A DNA stretch of 64,000 nt from Solibacillus sp. FSL W7-1464 (GTDB lineage: Bacteria > Bacillota > Bacilli > Bacillales_A > Planococcaceae): NCBI RefSeq assembly GCF_038004425.1, contig NZ_JBBORC010000001.1:721001-785000 (forward strand), in the 5' to 3' direction. Every line of letters begins with the position of its first letter. Position 1 is the first letter of the stretch. Shown piece after piece: positions 8,187 through 16,135 of this stretch. Made by a program: the position numbers and the translations under genes. Below the pieces are notes generated by a model, which did no database searches, was not told where the DNA came from, and saw nothing but the letters and a program-made list of their open reading frames with translations.

Positions 8187-9755
8187 ATGCGTTCAACATT
8201 TATGGGACTTGAAGCAAGCAAGCGCGGTCTTTTTACACAGCAATCAGCACTTTATACAACGGGACACAATATCTCAAATGCCAATACAGATGGCTATTCG
8301 CGTCAGCGCGTTAATATGGAAACAACTCCAGGATTCCCGAGTCCGGGTTTAAATACAGGTAAAACAGCGGGGCATATCGGAACAGGGGTACAGGCACATT
8401 CTGTCCAGCGAATTCGAGACAGTTTCGTAGATCAGCAATACAGACAGGAAACGCATAAACTTGGATACTGGCAGACAAGATCGCATTCTATCAGTCAGCT
8501 AGAAGATGTGTTGAATGAACCATCTGACTACGGGTTGGCTGAATCAATGAATGAGTTATGGAATTCCCTGCAGGATCTGAATGTCCGTCCGGAAAATGGC
8601 GGAACGCGTGCAGTTGTCGTACAGCGAGGAATTGCAGTAGCAGATTCTTTCCATTACATGTTTAACTCGATTAAAAAAATCCAGGACAATGCAGGTGCGG
8701 AAATCGGCATTCAATTAAGAGATGCGAACTCGATATTGAAACAAATTGGCGATTTAAACGCCCAAATCCAAACAATCGAACCGAATGGCTATATGCCCAA
8801 TGATTTATATGATGCTCGTGACAGTTTAATAGATGAGCTTGCGACACATTTCCCGATTGAAGTAAAACGTTCGGAAAAAGGCTCAGGCGGGAATGCGCTG
8901 GCAATTGCAGAAGGTCCGATTAATGTGAATCTATTATTGAAGGATGGCACGAAAGTAAACTTGGTGAACGGCAAAAATTATGCGCAGTTCCAAACGACAG
9001 GTGCAGCAGATGGCGTGACACCTGTAGGAAATATGACAGCTATTTCTGTCGGTGGTACTTCGATTAATGTAAATAATCTAAGCGATCTCGGAAAATTCAA
9101 ATCGCTTGTCAATTCCTATGGCTACAAAGACTCAAATGGCGTTGAAGCAGGTATGTTCCCGGAAATGATCGACAAATTGAATGACATGGCGAAAGCTTTT
9201 GCGGATGAGTTCAATGCTATTCATAAATCAGGAACAGATTTAGCTGGAGCTCAGGGAGTCGACTTCTTTGTACAAAAAGGGACACTGAATCCGAATGATA
9301 TTACAGCAGCTAATATCTATGTATCAGAAACGATCACGAAAGATCCGAACAAAATTGCTGCATCCGATTCACCGGAAGTCATCGATCCGGCAACGGGGCT
9401 TCCTGATCCAACTAAGGCGGAAGCGGGTAACGGTAAAAACGCCCTGCTGCTTGCTAACATGAAGTTCAAAACATTAGGTGATCTTGACAATTTAAGTGTT
9501 CAAACATACTTCGAAGGTTTAATCGGCCAGCTCGGTGTAGACGGTCAACAGGCAACGCGTCTTGAATATAATGCAGGGACACTTCAGCAGGCGGTGAAAG
9601 AACGCCGTGACTCGGTAAGTTCTGTATCGCTCGATGAAGAAATGACAAATATGATCACATTCCAGCAGGCATACAATGCCAATGCCCGCATGATTACCGT
9701 AATCGATGAAACACTCGATAAAATCATCAACGGCATGGGCCGCGCCGGATTATAG
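8187..9755 (+). CDS. flgK: Flagellar hook-associated protein 1 FlgK
   Basis: A 522-aa secreted protein forming the first hook-filament junction ring. The N-terminus has the rod/hook signature ALYTTGHNISNANTDGYSRQ at about 21-40. The C-terminus carries the conserved amphipathic helix region SVSLDEEMTNMITFQQAYNA. The middle holds the variable surface domain (about 200-430). The start follows AAAGGGAGGTCC. The gap to flgL is only 13 nt. Confidence 0.97.
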   Translation: MRSTFMGLEASKRGLFTQQSALYTTGHNISNANTDGYSRQRVNMETTPGFPSPGLNTGKTAGHIGTGVQAHSVQRIRDSFVDQQYRQETHKLGYWQTRSHSISQLEDVLNEPSDYGLAESMNELWNSLQDLNVRPENGGTRAVVVQRGIAVADSFHYMFNSIKKIQDNAGAEIGIQLRDANSILKQIGDLNAQIQTIEPNGYMPNDLYDARDSLIDELATHFPIEVKRSEKGSGGNALAIAEGPINVNLLLKDGTKVNLVNGKNYAQFQTTGAADGVTPVGNMTAISVGGTSINVNNLSDLGKFKSLVNSYGYKDSNGVEAGMFPEMIDKLNDMAKAFADEFNAIHKSGTDLAGAQGVDFFVQKGTLNPNDITAANIYVSETITKDPNKIAASDSPEVIDPATGLPDPTKAEAGNGKNALLLANMKFKTLGDLDNLSVQTYFEGLIGQLGVDGQQATRLEYNAGTLQQAVKERRDSVSSVSLDEEMTNMITFQQAYNANARMITVIDETLDKIINGMGRAGL

Positions 9756-9768
9756 GAGGTAGACCGAA

Positions 9769-10644
9769 ATGCGTGTGACACAATCAATGCTTTCAGGCAA
9801 TATGCTGCGTAATTTATCAAACAGCTATGAAAAAATGGGAAAACTGCAGGAGCAGGTGAACACAGGAAAAAAGGTGAACCGTCCATCAGATGACCCCGTT
9901 ACTGCTATGAAAGGTATCAACTACCGTGCTGAGCTGAATAATGTGGAGCAATTTGCCCGCAATATCGGTGAAGCACATAACTGGCTTGATACGACAGATG
10001 ATACATTCGATAAAATAGGTTCAACGATCCAACGTGCTAATGAACTGATGGTACAAGCTTCATCTGATACGATGACAGCAGACGACCGTAAGAAAATCGA
10101 CAGTGAGCTACAGCAGATAAGAGAACACATTCAAAACTTGGCGAACACTAAAATCGGCGACCGCTATATTTTCAGCGGGACAAAAACAACGACTCCACCC
10201 TTTGATGGCGAAAATTTTGTAGACGATCCAGCTTTTACAAAACCGATAGAAATTGAAGTGTTTAGCGGAATTATGCTGCCGATTAATAGTACTCCCATCG
10301 ATGTATTTAAAGATATTGATAAAATGTTGGAAGATATCAGTACAGCGATTCAAGTTGGTGCATCTGGTAGCGAACTAGGAGCACATTTATCGACAATTGA
10401 TACCAACATGAACAAGCTCCTTGAAACAAGAGCAGGAATCGGTGCACTTCAAAACCGTGTAGAATTAATGGACACACGCCTGCAGTCGCAGGAAGTAATC
10501 GCAACAAAGCGCATGTCGGAAAATGAAGACATCGACTATGAAAAAACGATTACGCAAATGATTACCCAGGAATCGATTCACCGTGCCGCCTTATCGGTAG
10601 GGGCAAAAATTATTCAACCAACATTAGCAGACTTTTTAAGATAA
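9769..10644 (+). CDS. flgL: Flagellar hook-associated protein 3 FlgL
   Basis: A 291-aa flagellin-like protein that caps the hook before filament growth. The N-terminal D0/D1 helices (RVTQSMLSGNMLRNL, QVNTGKKVNRPSDDPV) and C-terminal helix (YEKTITQMITQESIHRAAL) are typical. It is cotranscribed with flgK, with a GGAGGT site right after the flgK stop. Confidence 0.97.
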   Translation: MRVTQSMLSGNMLRNLSNSYEKMGKLQEQVNTGKKVNRPSDDPVTAMKGINYRAELNNVEQFARNIGEAHNWLDTTDDTFDKIGSTIQRANELMVQASSDTMTADDRKKIDSELQQIREHIQNLANTKIGDRYIFSGTKTTTPPFDGENFVDDPAFTKPIEIEVFSGIMLPINSTPIDVFKDIDKMLEDISTAIQVGASGSELGAHLSTIDTNMNKLLETRAGIGALQNRVELMDTRLQSQEVIATKRMSENEDIDYEKTITQMITQESIHRAALSVGAKIIQPTLADFLR

Positions 10645-10648
10645 TGAA

Positions 10649-10682
10649 AAAGCGTTTGGACACATTGTGCCAAACGCTTTCT
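10649..10682 (+). terminator. Hairpin between flgL and yviE
   Basis: AAAGCGTTTGG pairs with CCAAACGCTTT around a 10-nt loop, ending in TTTCTTT. The weak T-run suggests partial termination or attenuation before yviE. Confidence 0.55.
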
Positions 10683-10699
10683 TTAAAGGGAGGGACAAT

Positions 10700-11254
10700 A
10701 TGAATATCCCGCAAATACAATTACAGACAACAAGAGGACAAATAGGACTGACAACACAAAGAGCGGTCCAGCAAATCGAACAGCCAAAAGCCGATTTGGA
10801 TCTTCAGCAGCCGAAAGCTGAAATGTCAATTCGTACAACGAAATCGGAGCTATCCATTGATTCGGTTGAAATGCGAGAAAGCCTTGATTTAATGAGTTCA
10901 CGCAGCCGAACAGCCGAAGTTGCCCAATACAGTAAGCAAACGGCAATGGAAGGATTGGCAAGAAGAGTACAAGAAGGCATCGAGCTCATGAAAATTGAAA
11001 ACGGTAGGAACCCGCTTGCAGAACAGGCAAAAAGAACCGGAAGACAGCCGTATTCCGGCTTAGGAATTAAATTTATCCCGCAAGCCGATAGCGTAAAAAT
11101 AAATTTTACACCCAGTTCAGCAGATATTCAGGTGGAGCCGCAAAAAGTGATTAATAATACAAAAATAAACAAGCCAATCCATAACTACACACCGGGGAAA
11201 GTGAATGTGGAAATGCAGCAATACCCGTCCTTAAAAATTGATTGGCTTGTATAA
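10700..11254 (+). CDS. yviE: DUF6470 family protein YviE
   Basis: A 184-aa cytoplasmic protein in the position of B. subtilis yviE, between flgL and fliW. The opening IPQIQLQTTRGQIGLTTQ and the repeated QPKAEM/DLDLQQPKAE motifs are typical of this family. The ATG at 10700 follows AAAGGGAGGG; an upstream in-frame reading would start inside the hairpin. The function is unknown, though conserved synteny ties it to flagellin homeostasis. Confidence 0.85.
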   Translation: MNIPQIQLQTTRGQIGLTTQRAVQQIEQPKADLDLQQPKAEMSIRTTKSELSIDSVEMRESLDLMSSRSRTAEVAQYSKQTAMEGLARRVQEGIELMKIENGRNPLAEQAKRTGRQPYSGLGIKFIPQADSVKINFTPSSADIQVEPQKVINNTKINKPIHNYTPGKVNVEMQQYPSLKIDWLV

Positions 11255-11265
11255 AGGAGAATACG

Positions 11266-11700
11266 ATGAAAATTACAACTGCTTATATTGGTGAAGTCGA
11301 AATCAACCCATCCCAAATCATTAAATTTGAGCATGGTTTACCTGGTTTTGAAGAAGAAAAGGAATTTATTCAGCTACCATTGTCAGAGGGGAACGTGTTC
11401 CAGGCGTTGCAGTCCCTAAAAACCCAAGAACTGGCATTTATTATTACAACACCGTATGCAACCGTAGCTGATTACAGCTTTGAACTAGACGAAGCTGTCA
11501 TTAAAGCGCTGGATATTAAAAGCAGTGAAAAAGTTGCTGTGTTTGTCCTTGTATCACTAAAGGACTCACTTAACACCTCAACAGTAAATTTAAAGGCGCC
11601 GATTATTTTAAATATTGAAAACCGAAAAGCAAAGCAGATTATTCTGGAAGAAGACTATGCCATCCGACACCGGTTAGTCGCAGAAAAAAAGGAGGGATGA
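11266..11700 (+). CDS. fliW: Flagellar assembly factor FliW
   Basis: A 144-aa protein that binds either flagellin or CsrA. When flagellin is exported, FliW is freed and sequesters CsrA, allowing hag translation. Hallmarks include FEHGLPGFEEEKEF near residue 25 and VLVSLKDSLNTSTVNLKAPI in the C-terminal half. The ATG at 11266 follows AAAGGAGAA. The stop lies 4 nt before csrA, so the pair is translationally linked. Confidence 0.96.
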   Translation: MKITTAYIGEVEINPSQIIKFEHGLPGFEEEKEFIQLPLSEGNVFQALQSLKTQELAFIITTPYATVADYSFELDEAVIKALDIKSSEKVAVFVLVSLKDSLNTSTVNLKAPIILNIENRKAKQIILEEDYAIRHRLVAEKKEG

Positions 11701-11704
11701 ACAC

Positions 11705-11917
11705 ATGCTCGTACTAACACGAAAAGTAGGCGAAACAATCTGGATTGATGAAGAGATTGAAATCATTATTACGGAAGTCAAGGGCGACCAGGTGAAGGTA
11801 GGCATCCGGGCACCCCGGCATGTGGACATCATCCGAGGGGAGCTAAGGAAGGATATTTCCGATTCGAATACGGAGGCAGCGGTGAAGGATTTATCGCTGC
11901 TTGATAAGTTGAAATAA
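11705..11917 (+). CDS. csrA: Carbon storage regulator CsrA
   Basis: A 70-aa dimeric RNA-binding protein starting MLVLTRKVGE, with the VGIRAPRHVDIIRGEL segment that forms the RNA-binding edge. It represses hag translation by binding GGA motifs in the leader, two of which are visible at 12034-12068. Together with FliW and Hag it makes the known three-part homeostasis loop of Bacillus. Confidence 0.97.
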   Translation: MLVLTRKVGETIWIDEEIEIIITEVKGDQVKVGIRAPRHVDIIRGELRKDISDSNTEAAVKDLSLLDKLK

Positions 11918-11943
11918 AAAAGCAAAAAATTTAAAAAAGCTAT

Positions 11944-11969
11944 TAAACAAATTATAGTTTGACCGATAT
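11944..11969 (+). promoter_or_regulatory. SigD promoter of hag
   Basis: TAAA at 11944-11947, 14 nt, then ACCGATAT at 11962-11969, a 7/8 match to the SigD -10 consensus GCCGATAT. It lies about 107 nt upstream of the hag start, leaving a structured leader. Confidence 0.85.
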
Positions 11970-12033
11970 TAATAGTGTCAGCAAGAGAAGCCAGACCGGC
12001 CGGCTAACTTCTCTTCTACATAAACAAAATTTG

Positions 12034-12068
12034 CCCACAAGGAAGTGGGTCAAACATTCCAGGGAGGA
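12034..12068 (+). promoter_or_regulatory. CsrA-binding sites in the hag leader
   Basis: Site 1 is a hairpin CCCAC/GTGGG (12034-12049) with AAGGAA in the loop, the ideal CsrA presentation of GGA. Site 2 is AGGGAGGA (12061-12068), which is also the Shine-Dalgarno sequence of hag. This copies the two-site arrangement known from B. subtilis hag. Confidence 0.8.
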
Positions 12069-12075
12069 AATCATA

Positions 12076-13910
12076 ATGAGAATTAATCACAACATTGCAG
12101 CACTAAATACACACCGTCAATTAAACACGGCGTCTACTGCTCAATCTAAATCAATGGAGAAATTATCTTCGGGCTTACGTATTAACAAAGCTGGAGATGA
12201 CGCTGCAGGTTTAGCAATTTCAGAAAAAATGCGTGGACAAATCCGCGGTTTAGATATGGCTTCTAAAAATGCTCAAGATGGTATCTCTTTAATTCAAACT
12301 GCTGAAGGTGCATTAAACGAAACACATGATATTCTTCAACGTATGCGTGAATTAGCAGTTCAGTCTTCAAATGATACCAATACAGATACAGACCGTGATG
12401 AGCTTCAAAAAGAAGTAGACCAGTTAGCTAATGAAATTACACGTATTGCAGAAAATACTGAATTTAATACGCAAAATTTATTAGGTGGTAGCTTCGAAAA
12501 CAAAGTATTCCATATCGGGGCAAATGACGGACAAAATATTAAATTGTCAATTGGAGAAATGTCTGCCCATGCATTAGGAGTTTCAGGTAAGGTAGAAGGT
12601 TTAACAGCATCAACTGCTGCAGCGGATATTGCCTTATTTAAATCAACTGCTAATGCAGATATAAGTGCTACTGCAGTATTAAAAGATGAACATGGGAATA
12701 TTCATGCAGTAAGTTTAGATGGTAATGATAAGGATGCTACATGGTATCGTTTAAGTGATATCCGTGTAAATACTACTGATGATGATTTAGAAGCAAAACC
12801 AGGTGCAACAGCATTAACTGCTTCTGAAAATGCTGATGATACTGATTTAATTGATCTTGACAGCGGTAAAGCAGGTATTGACATTTCTACTCAAGGATCT
12901 GCGGATGCTGCAATGAAATTAATTAATGATGCAATTGAAACAGTATCAGCTGAACGCTCTAAACTCGGCGCAACTCAAAACCGTTTAGAGCATACAATCA
13001 ACAACTTAAACACATCTTCTGAAAACCTAACTGCTGCGGAATCTCGTATCCGTGACGTAGATTATGCTTTAGCTGCCTAGGCAGTGACAAGCACAGTCGT
13101 CCTAGCTGGTAACGGCTAGCGATTATTATCGGGTGAATTGCTGGAAACCCCTTAGAGCTTTTCTTACCACAACGTAGTTGGAAACGACAGGCGTGAAGGT
13201 TTGAAAAAAGAAAAGATTGGGCAATCAGCAGCCAAGCTCCTGTCTCAAAAGAGTGGAGAAGGTTCAACGACTAGGATAGACCATCTAAAAGCATAGCTCA
13301 TGATGATGAAATCCATAGGTGATACAATGTCCATCAGCATTGTGAATCCGAAGTGCCCGACCCCTACTAGATTGCTAGAGGGTGAAGATATAGTCTGGTC
13401 ATTTATGAAAGTAAATGTTCGCACGATGGCGAAAGAAATGATGGAACAAACTAAGAATTCAATTCTTTCTCAAGCTGCACAAGCAATGTTGGCTCAATCG
13501 AATCAGATGCCTCAAGGAGTTTTACAACTTTTGAGATAATGATGAGAAGGGCGTCTTACTTGGTAACGGGTAAGATCATCACTGGGTGAATTGCTGGAAC
13601 TTCCTAAAGCTTGATCAACTACAACGTAACTGGAAACGGTCAGCGTGAATGTTTGAAAATGATTGAGATCTAACAATGGATAATCAGCAGCCAAGCTCCT
13701 GTAAGGAAACTTTGGAGAAGGTTCAACGACTAGGATATACGGTCTAAGGCATTTGCTATGACAATGAAATCCGTAGGGCAGCAACAGCTGTTCGAAGTGC
13801 CCAGCCCCTAAACATTTAGGGTGAAGATATAGTCTATTCTGTACTCGAAAGATACAGTCGCAAAGCAAGCGAACCAACAACCACAAGGCGTATTACAATT
13901 ATTACGTTAA
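12076..13910 (+). CDS. hag: Flagellin Hag, gene split by two group I introns
   Basis: Filament subunit; proposed exons 12076-13062, 13426-13494 and 13866-13910 give 366 aa. Exon 1 encodes the N-terminal D0/D1 region (MRINHNIAALNTHRQLN, SSGLRINKAGDDAAGLAI), a variable middle and the return helix ending ESRIRDVD. Exon 2 is MAKEMMEQTKNSILSQ...AMLA and exon 3 QANQQPQGVLQLLR. Joined, they give the Bacillales flagellin C-terminus with no gap or frame change. Unspliced at intron 1, translation stops after DVDYALAA. Unspliced at intron 2, a recoded C-terminus inside the intron completes the protein. Start chosen at 12076, behind GGGAGGAAA. Confidence 0.92.
13063..13425 (+). ncRNA. Group I self-splicing intron 1 in hag
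   Basis: A 363-nt ribozyme without an internal endonuclease gene. Core landmarks: the P7 strand GGTTCAACGACTAGG at 13261-13275 and its partner GGGTGAAGATATAGTCTG ending near 13397. The P9 hairpin is CATTTA-TGAAAG-TAAATG. P1 can form from exon GAU plus intron UAUGCUU against AAGCACAGUC (9 of 10 pairs, including the U-G at the splice site). The 5' exon ends in U and the intron ends in G, as group I introns require. Boundaries are chosen by protein consensus, by P1 and by alignment to intron 2. Confidence 0.88.
13495..13539 (+). other. Intron-borne decoy flagellin C-terminus
   Basis: The first 45 nt of intron 2 continue the exon 2 frame and encode QSNQMPQGVLQLLR plus TAA. The true exon 3 encodes QANQQPQGVLQLLR plus TAA, the same length with 12 of 14 residues identical. 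Ten of the fifteen codons differ, mostly at silent positions. The same stretch also folds as CUCAAGGAGUU-UUAC-AACUUUUGAG (one bulged A), apparently a peripheral hairpin in the P1 loop. Confidence 0.85.
13495..13865 (+). ncRNA. Group I self-splicing intron 2 in hag
   Basis: A 371-nt relative of intron 1. Shared blocks are GGTGAATTGCTGGAA, TAATCAGCAGCCAAGCTCCTG-like P4-P6 sequence, GGTTCAACGACTAGGAT (13720 on) and GGGTGAAGATATAGTCT (13820 on). P9 here is CTGTA...TACAG. At the guide position intron 2 has GGC where intron 1 has GUC, matching their different exon ends GCU and GAU; this covariation supports the boundaries. The 5' end differs from intron 1 in carrying a coding stretch. No endonuclease lies inside. 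Confidence 0.86.
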
Positions 13911-13920
13911 TTTTCATAAC

Positions 13921-13954
13921 AAAAAAGACTCTAGCCATGCTAGGGTCTTTTTTT
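13921..13954 (+). terminator. Terminator of hag
   Basis: AAAGACTCTAGC pairs with GCTAGGGTCTTT around a short loop and is followed by a T-run. It starts 11 nt after the exon 3 stop. Confidence 0.88.
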
Positions 13955-13979
13955 AATAGATAAAAGTAAAACTGGAAAA

Positions 13980-14837
13980 TTATAGTAAGTTATTTTTCCG
14001 GAGTTCTTTGATTTTATAAACGACTGACCAATACGATCGACCTAAGGCATTAGCAATTGATTGCTGTGTCTTTTTTTCATGAACCAAAGAAATAATCTTA
14101 GCGATTTCATCGTCACTATAATTTCTGAATCTTTCGTGGCTTGATGTGCGTACTTCATAATGGGGGTATATTTTAGAGAGCAATTCTGTTTCTTGCTGTA
14201 AACGCCACATCCAATCGAGTTTATATTCCATGCCATTACAAGATTTTACATATGGCTTTATTAGGTTCAAAAAATGAAAAGTTTTTTCAACAGATGTAAA
14301 ACGCAAAATAAAACCATGACCGTCTTTCCGTTTATTAATTGAGAAGTCGAGATGAAATCGTTGGGTAAAATGTTGTTGCAATTGTTCAAGCTGCTCTTTT
14401 GGATAATTTTGTAGATACAGAAAAATATGAGGGGTTAAATAAATTAGTTTCTTATTATGATTAATACGTTTAGAAATTGATAAAGAGCCGTCATCCAGGT
14501 AAAGAACAGCCAAAAATAAGGGGTGTGTACAATAAGTTAATAGTTCTGTAGGGATTTTTTTTGACCCCGTTGCGTCATAAAAATATGGATATAATTTTGT
14601 GAACATAGGAAGAGATGCAGACCGTAAAGTTTGACTTTTAGGAGTGATATAAAAAATTTCAGGTAACAAAGATTGCTTCCAATATCTATAAGGTTCCTGC
14701 GTTTTACCATAGTGTTCCCTATAGCTATTATTTTTCCGTCTTGTGCCAGGGTAGCATTTCGTTATTTCCCCATCAGCTATGATACTAGCTATTAAAACAT
14801 TGCGCTGTATATCAGTAAGTGCTTCAAGCCACTTCAT
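13980..14837 (-). CDS. Free-standing LAGLIDADG homing endonuclease 1
   Basis: A 285-aa two-motif LAGLIDADG protein. Motif 1 is VLIASIIADGE at 14-24 (catalytic Asp22) and motif 2 is FLAVLYLDDGS at about 108-118. The C-terminus (SDDEIAKIISLV...SIANALGRSYWSVVYKIKELR) looks like a helix-turn-helix DNA-binding tail. It lies outside any intron, on the strand opposite hag and 70 nt past the last hag exon. A GGAGGTAG site precedes the ATG. It may cut flagellin alleles and help the adjacent introns spread; this is inference. A LexA-like box sits in its promoter. Confidence 0.85.
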   Translation of the reverse strand: MKWLEALTDIQRNVLIASIIADGEITKCYPGTRRKNNSYREHYGKTQEPYRYWKQSLLPEIFYITPKSQTLRSASLPMFTKLYPYFYDATGSKKIPTELLTYCTHPLFLAVLYLDDGSLSISKRINHNKKLIYLTPHIFLYLQNYPKEQLEQLQQHFTQRFHLDFSINKRKDGHGFILRFTSVEKTFHFLNLIKPYVKSCNGMEYKLDWMWRLQQETELLSKIYPHYEVRTSSHERFRNYSDDEIAKIISLVHEKKTQQSIANALGRSYWSVVYKIKELRKNNLL

Positions 14838-14868
14838 GGAAACTACCTCCCAATTATATCAATTAAAC

Positions 14869-14883
14869 GAGAACGTGTATTCT
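14869..14883 (-). promoter_or_regulatory. LexA-like box upstream of endonuclease gene 1
   Basis: AGAACGTGTATTCT contains GAAC-N4-ATTC, 7 of 8 conserved bases of the Gram-positive SOS box GAAC-N4-GTTC. It lies about 35 nt upstream of the start, next to a minus-strand TATAAT. The same arrangement occurs at endonuclease gene 2. Confidence 0.5.
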
Positions 14884-15043
14884 ATTATATAATATGCGTA
14901 AAGGTTAATCTAATAAAGATAGTAGGAATGTTGGGATTTCCTGCACCGGGTGCATACACAATAAAATTTCATTCTTCAATGGGGGAGATGAGCGCATTAT
15001 CCAAACGATTATGAAGGAGCTGAAGGAATTATGAAACAGGATT

Positions 15044-15271
15044 TTACGAATTGAAGCGTTGACGGAACAAGTTCGTCAATTAACGAAAGTCTTATGCGGC
15101 TCTAATCCTCCAGCTAATTTAGCTTGTGATTGTTGTCTCAGTGAAATGGTAGAATTCAGTTCAACGATGGTACGTGAAGAAGCGAAATTTATTCCAGCGA
15201 CGTTGAAACATGTACAACATTTTGAACATGCTTATGAGTTCAAAGCGCACATGTGCAAAATAGCCAGTTAA
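15044..15271 (+). pseudogene. IS66-type transposase remnant
   Basis: The frame reads LRIEALTEQVRQLTKVLCGS, then a zinc-finger-like CDCCLSEM with VVREEAKFIPATLKHVQHFEHAYE-type sequence (in pieces), and stops after MCKIAS. This resembles the N-terminus and zinc finger of the IS66 TnpC transposase, but the DDE domain is missing. No intact inverted repeats are seen. An inverted repeat AATAGCCAGTTA...TAACTGGCTATT overlaps its end. Confidence 0.65.
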
Positions 15272-15351
15272 CCGAAAAAATTTCAGCTAACTGGCTATTC
15301 GTCAAGCGTACCGTAAAGGGGCACTCTTTTTATATTTTAGGCTTACGTTAT

Positions 15352-15480
15352 TTATTCGTAATAACCTTCAGTTGATTTAATAAGTGTTTTAAATTGATCG
15401 GAGTCATGTCCAAACCAGATTTCAGAGTTATTTTCATTTACGAATGAGCGAATACGTTCAACTGTATGGTTATAAATCTT
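15352..15480 (-). pseudogene. C-terminal fragment of an MBL-fold lactonase-like protein
   Basis: Read on the minus strand, 42 codons end in WFGHDSDQFKTLIKSTEGYYE (21 residues, split here as WFGHDSDQFK and TLIKSTEGYYE) and TAA. This resembles the C-terminus of metallo-beta-lactamase-fold N-acyl homoserine lactonases. The frame is cut off at its upstream side exactly where the first 331-bp repeat unit begins. No upstream part is present nearby. Family call is from memory of the C-terminal pattern. Confidence 0.5.
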
Positions 15481-16135
15481 CTGCACCGGGTGCACACACA
15501 ATTCACTACAATTTATAAATATACACTAAAAAAACTAGAATACGCTTATTTTCACTAGCCTCCCATTAAAATAATCCAAAGTGTTCTATTAAACTGGATT
15601 TTCTGCACCGGGTGTACAAATATTTTGAGGTGAAGTTGCATATTAGCCCAATTTGTAATTGCTGTATCACATAATACAATAACAATATGCCGATGAGTTT
15701 TGCATTACAGTCTGCTCGGTTTTGCCCATGTTTTTGGCGAAAAATGTCTATGTCCCTACATACGAAGGAAGTCCCCTCTCTATACACTAAAACAATATTC
15801 CACCGAATTTCCTACACCGGGTGCACACACAATTCACTACAATTTATAAATATACACTAAAAAATCTAGAATACGCTTATTTTCACTAGCCTCCCATTAA
15901 AATAATCCAAAGTGTTCTATTAAACTGGATTTTCTGCACCGGGTGTACAAATATTTTGAGGTGAAGTTGCATATTAGCCCCATTTGTAATTACTGTATCA
16001 CATAATACAATAACAATATGCCGATGAGTTTTGCATTACAGTCTGCTCGGTTTTGCCTATGTTTTTGGCGAAAAATGTCTATGTCCCTACATACGAAGGA
16101 AGTCCCCTCTCTATACACTAAAACAATATTCCACC
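15481..16135. repeat. 331-bp tandem direct repeat (two copies)
   Basis: Copy 1 runs 15481-15811 and copy 2 from 15812 to about 16135, nearly identical with only a few base changes. Each unit starts with the TGCACCGGGTGCA palindrome and contains a second one about 123 nt in. Copy 2 ends inside the last codons of endonuclease gene 2, so copy 1 carries a detached copy of that gene end. No coding content is recognised in the unit. Confidence 0.9.

Noticed and set aside
11959-12075. A 39-residue N-terminal extension of flagellin
   Set aside because: It would translate the SigD -10 region and the CsrA leader hairpin; the GGGAGGAAA site fixes the start at 12076.
13300-13539. A 79-aa frame that looks like a separate small flagellin-tail gene
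   Set aside because: Its first part is intron 1 sequence and its start lacks a ribosome site; the flagellin-like part is exon 2 plus the intron 2 decoy.
15566-15787. A 73-aa minus-strand frame in the first 331-bp unit
   Set aside because: No ribosome site, no family resemblance, and the frame reflects repeat sequence.
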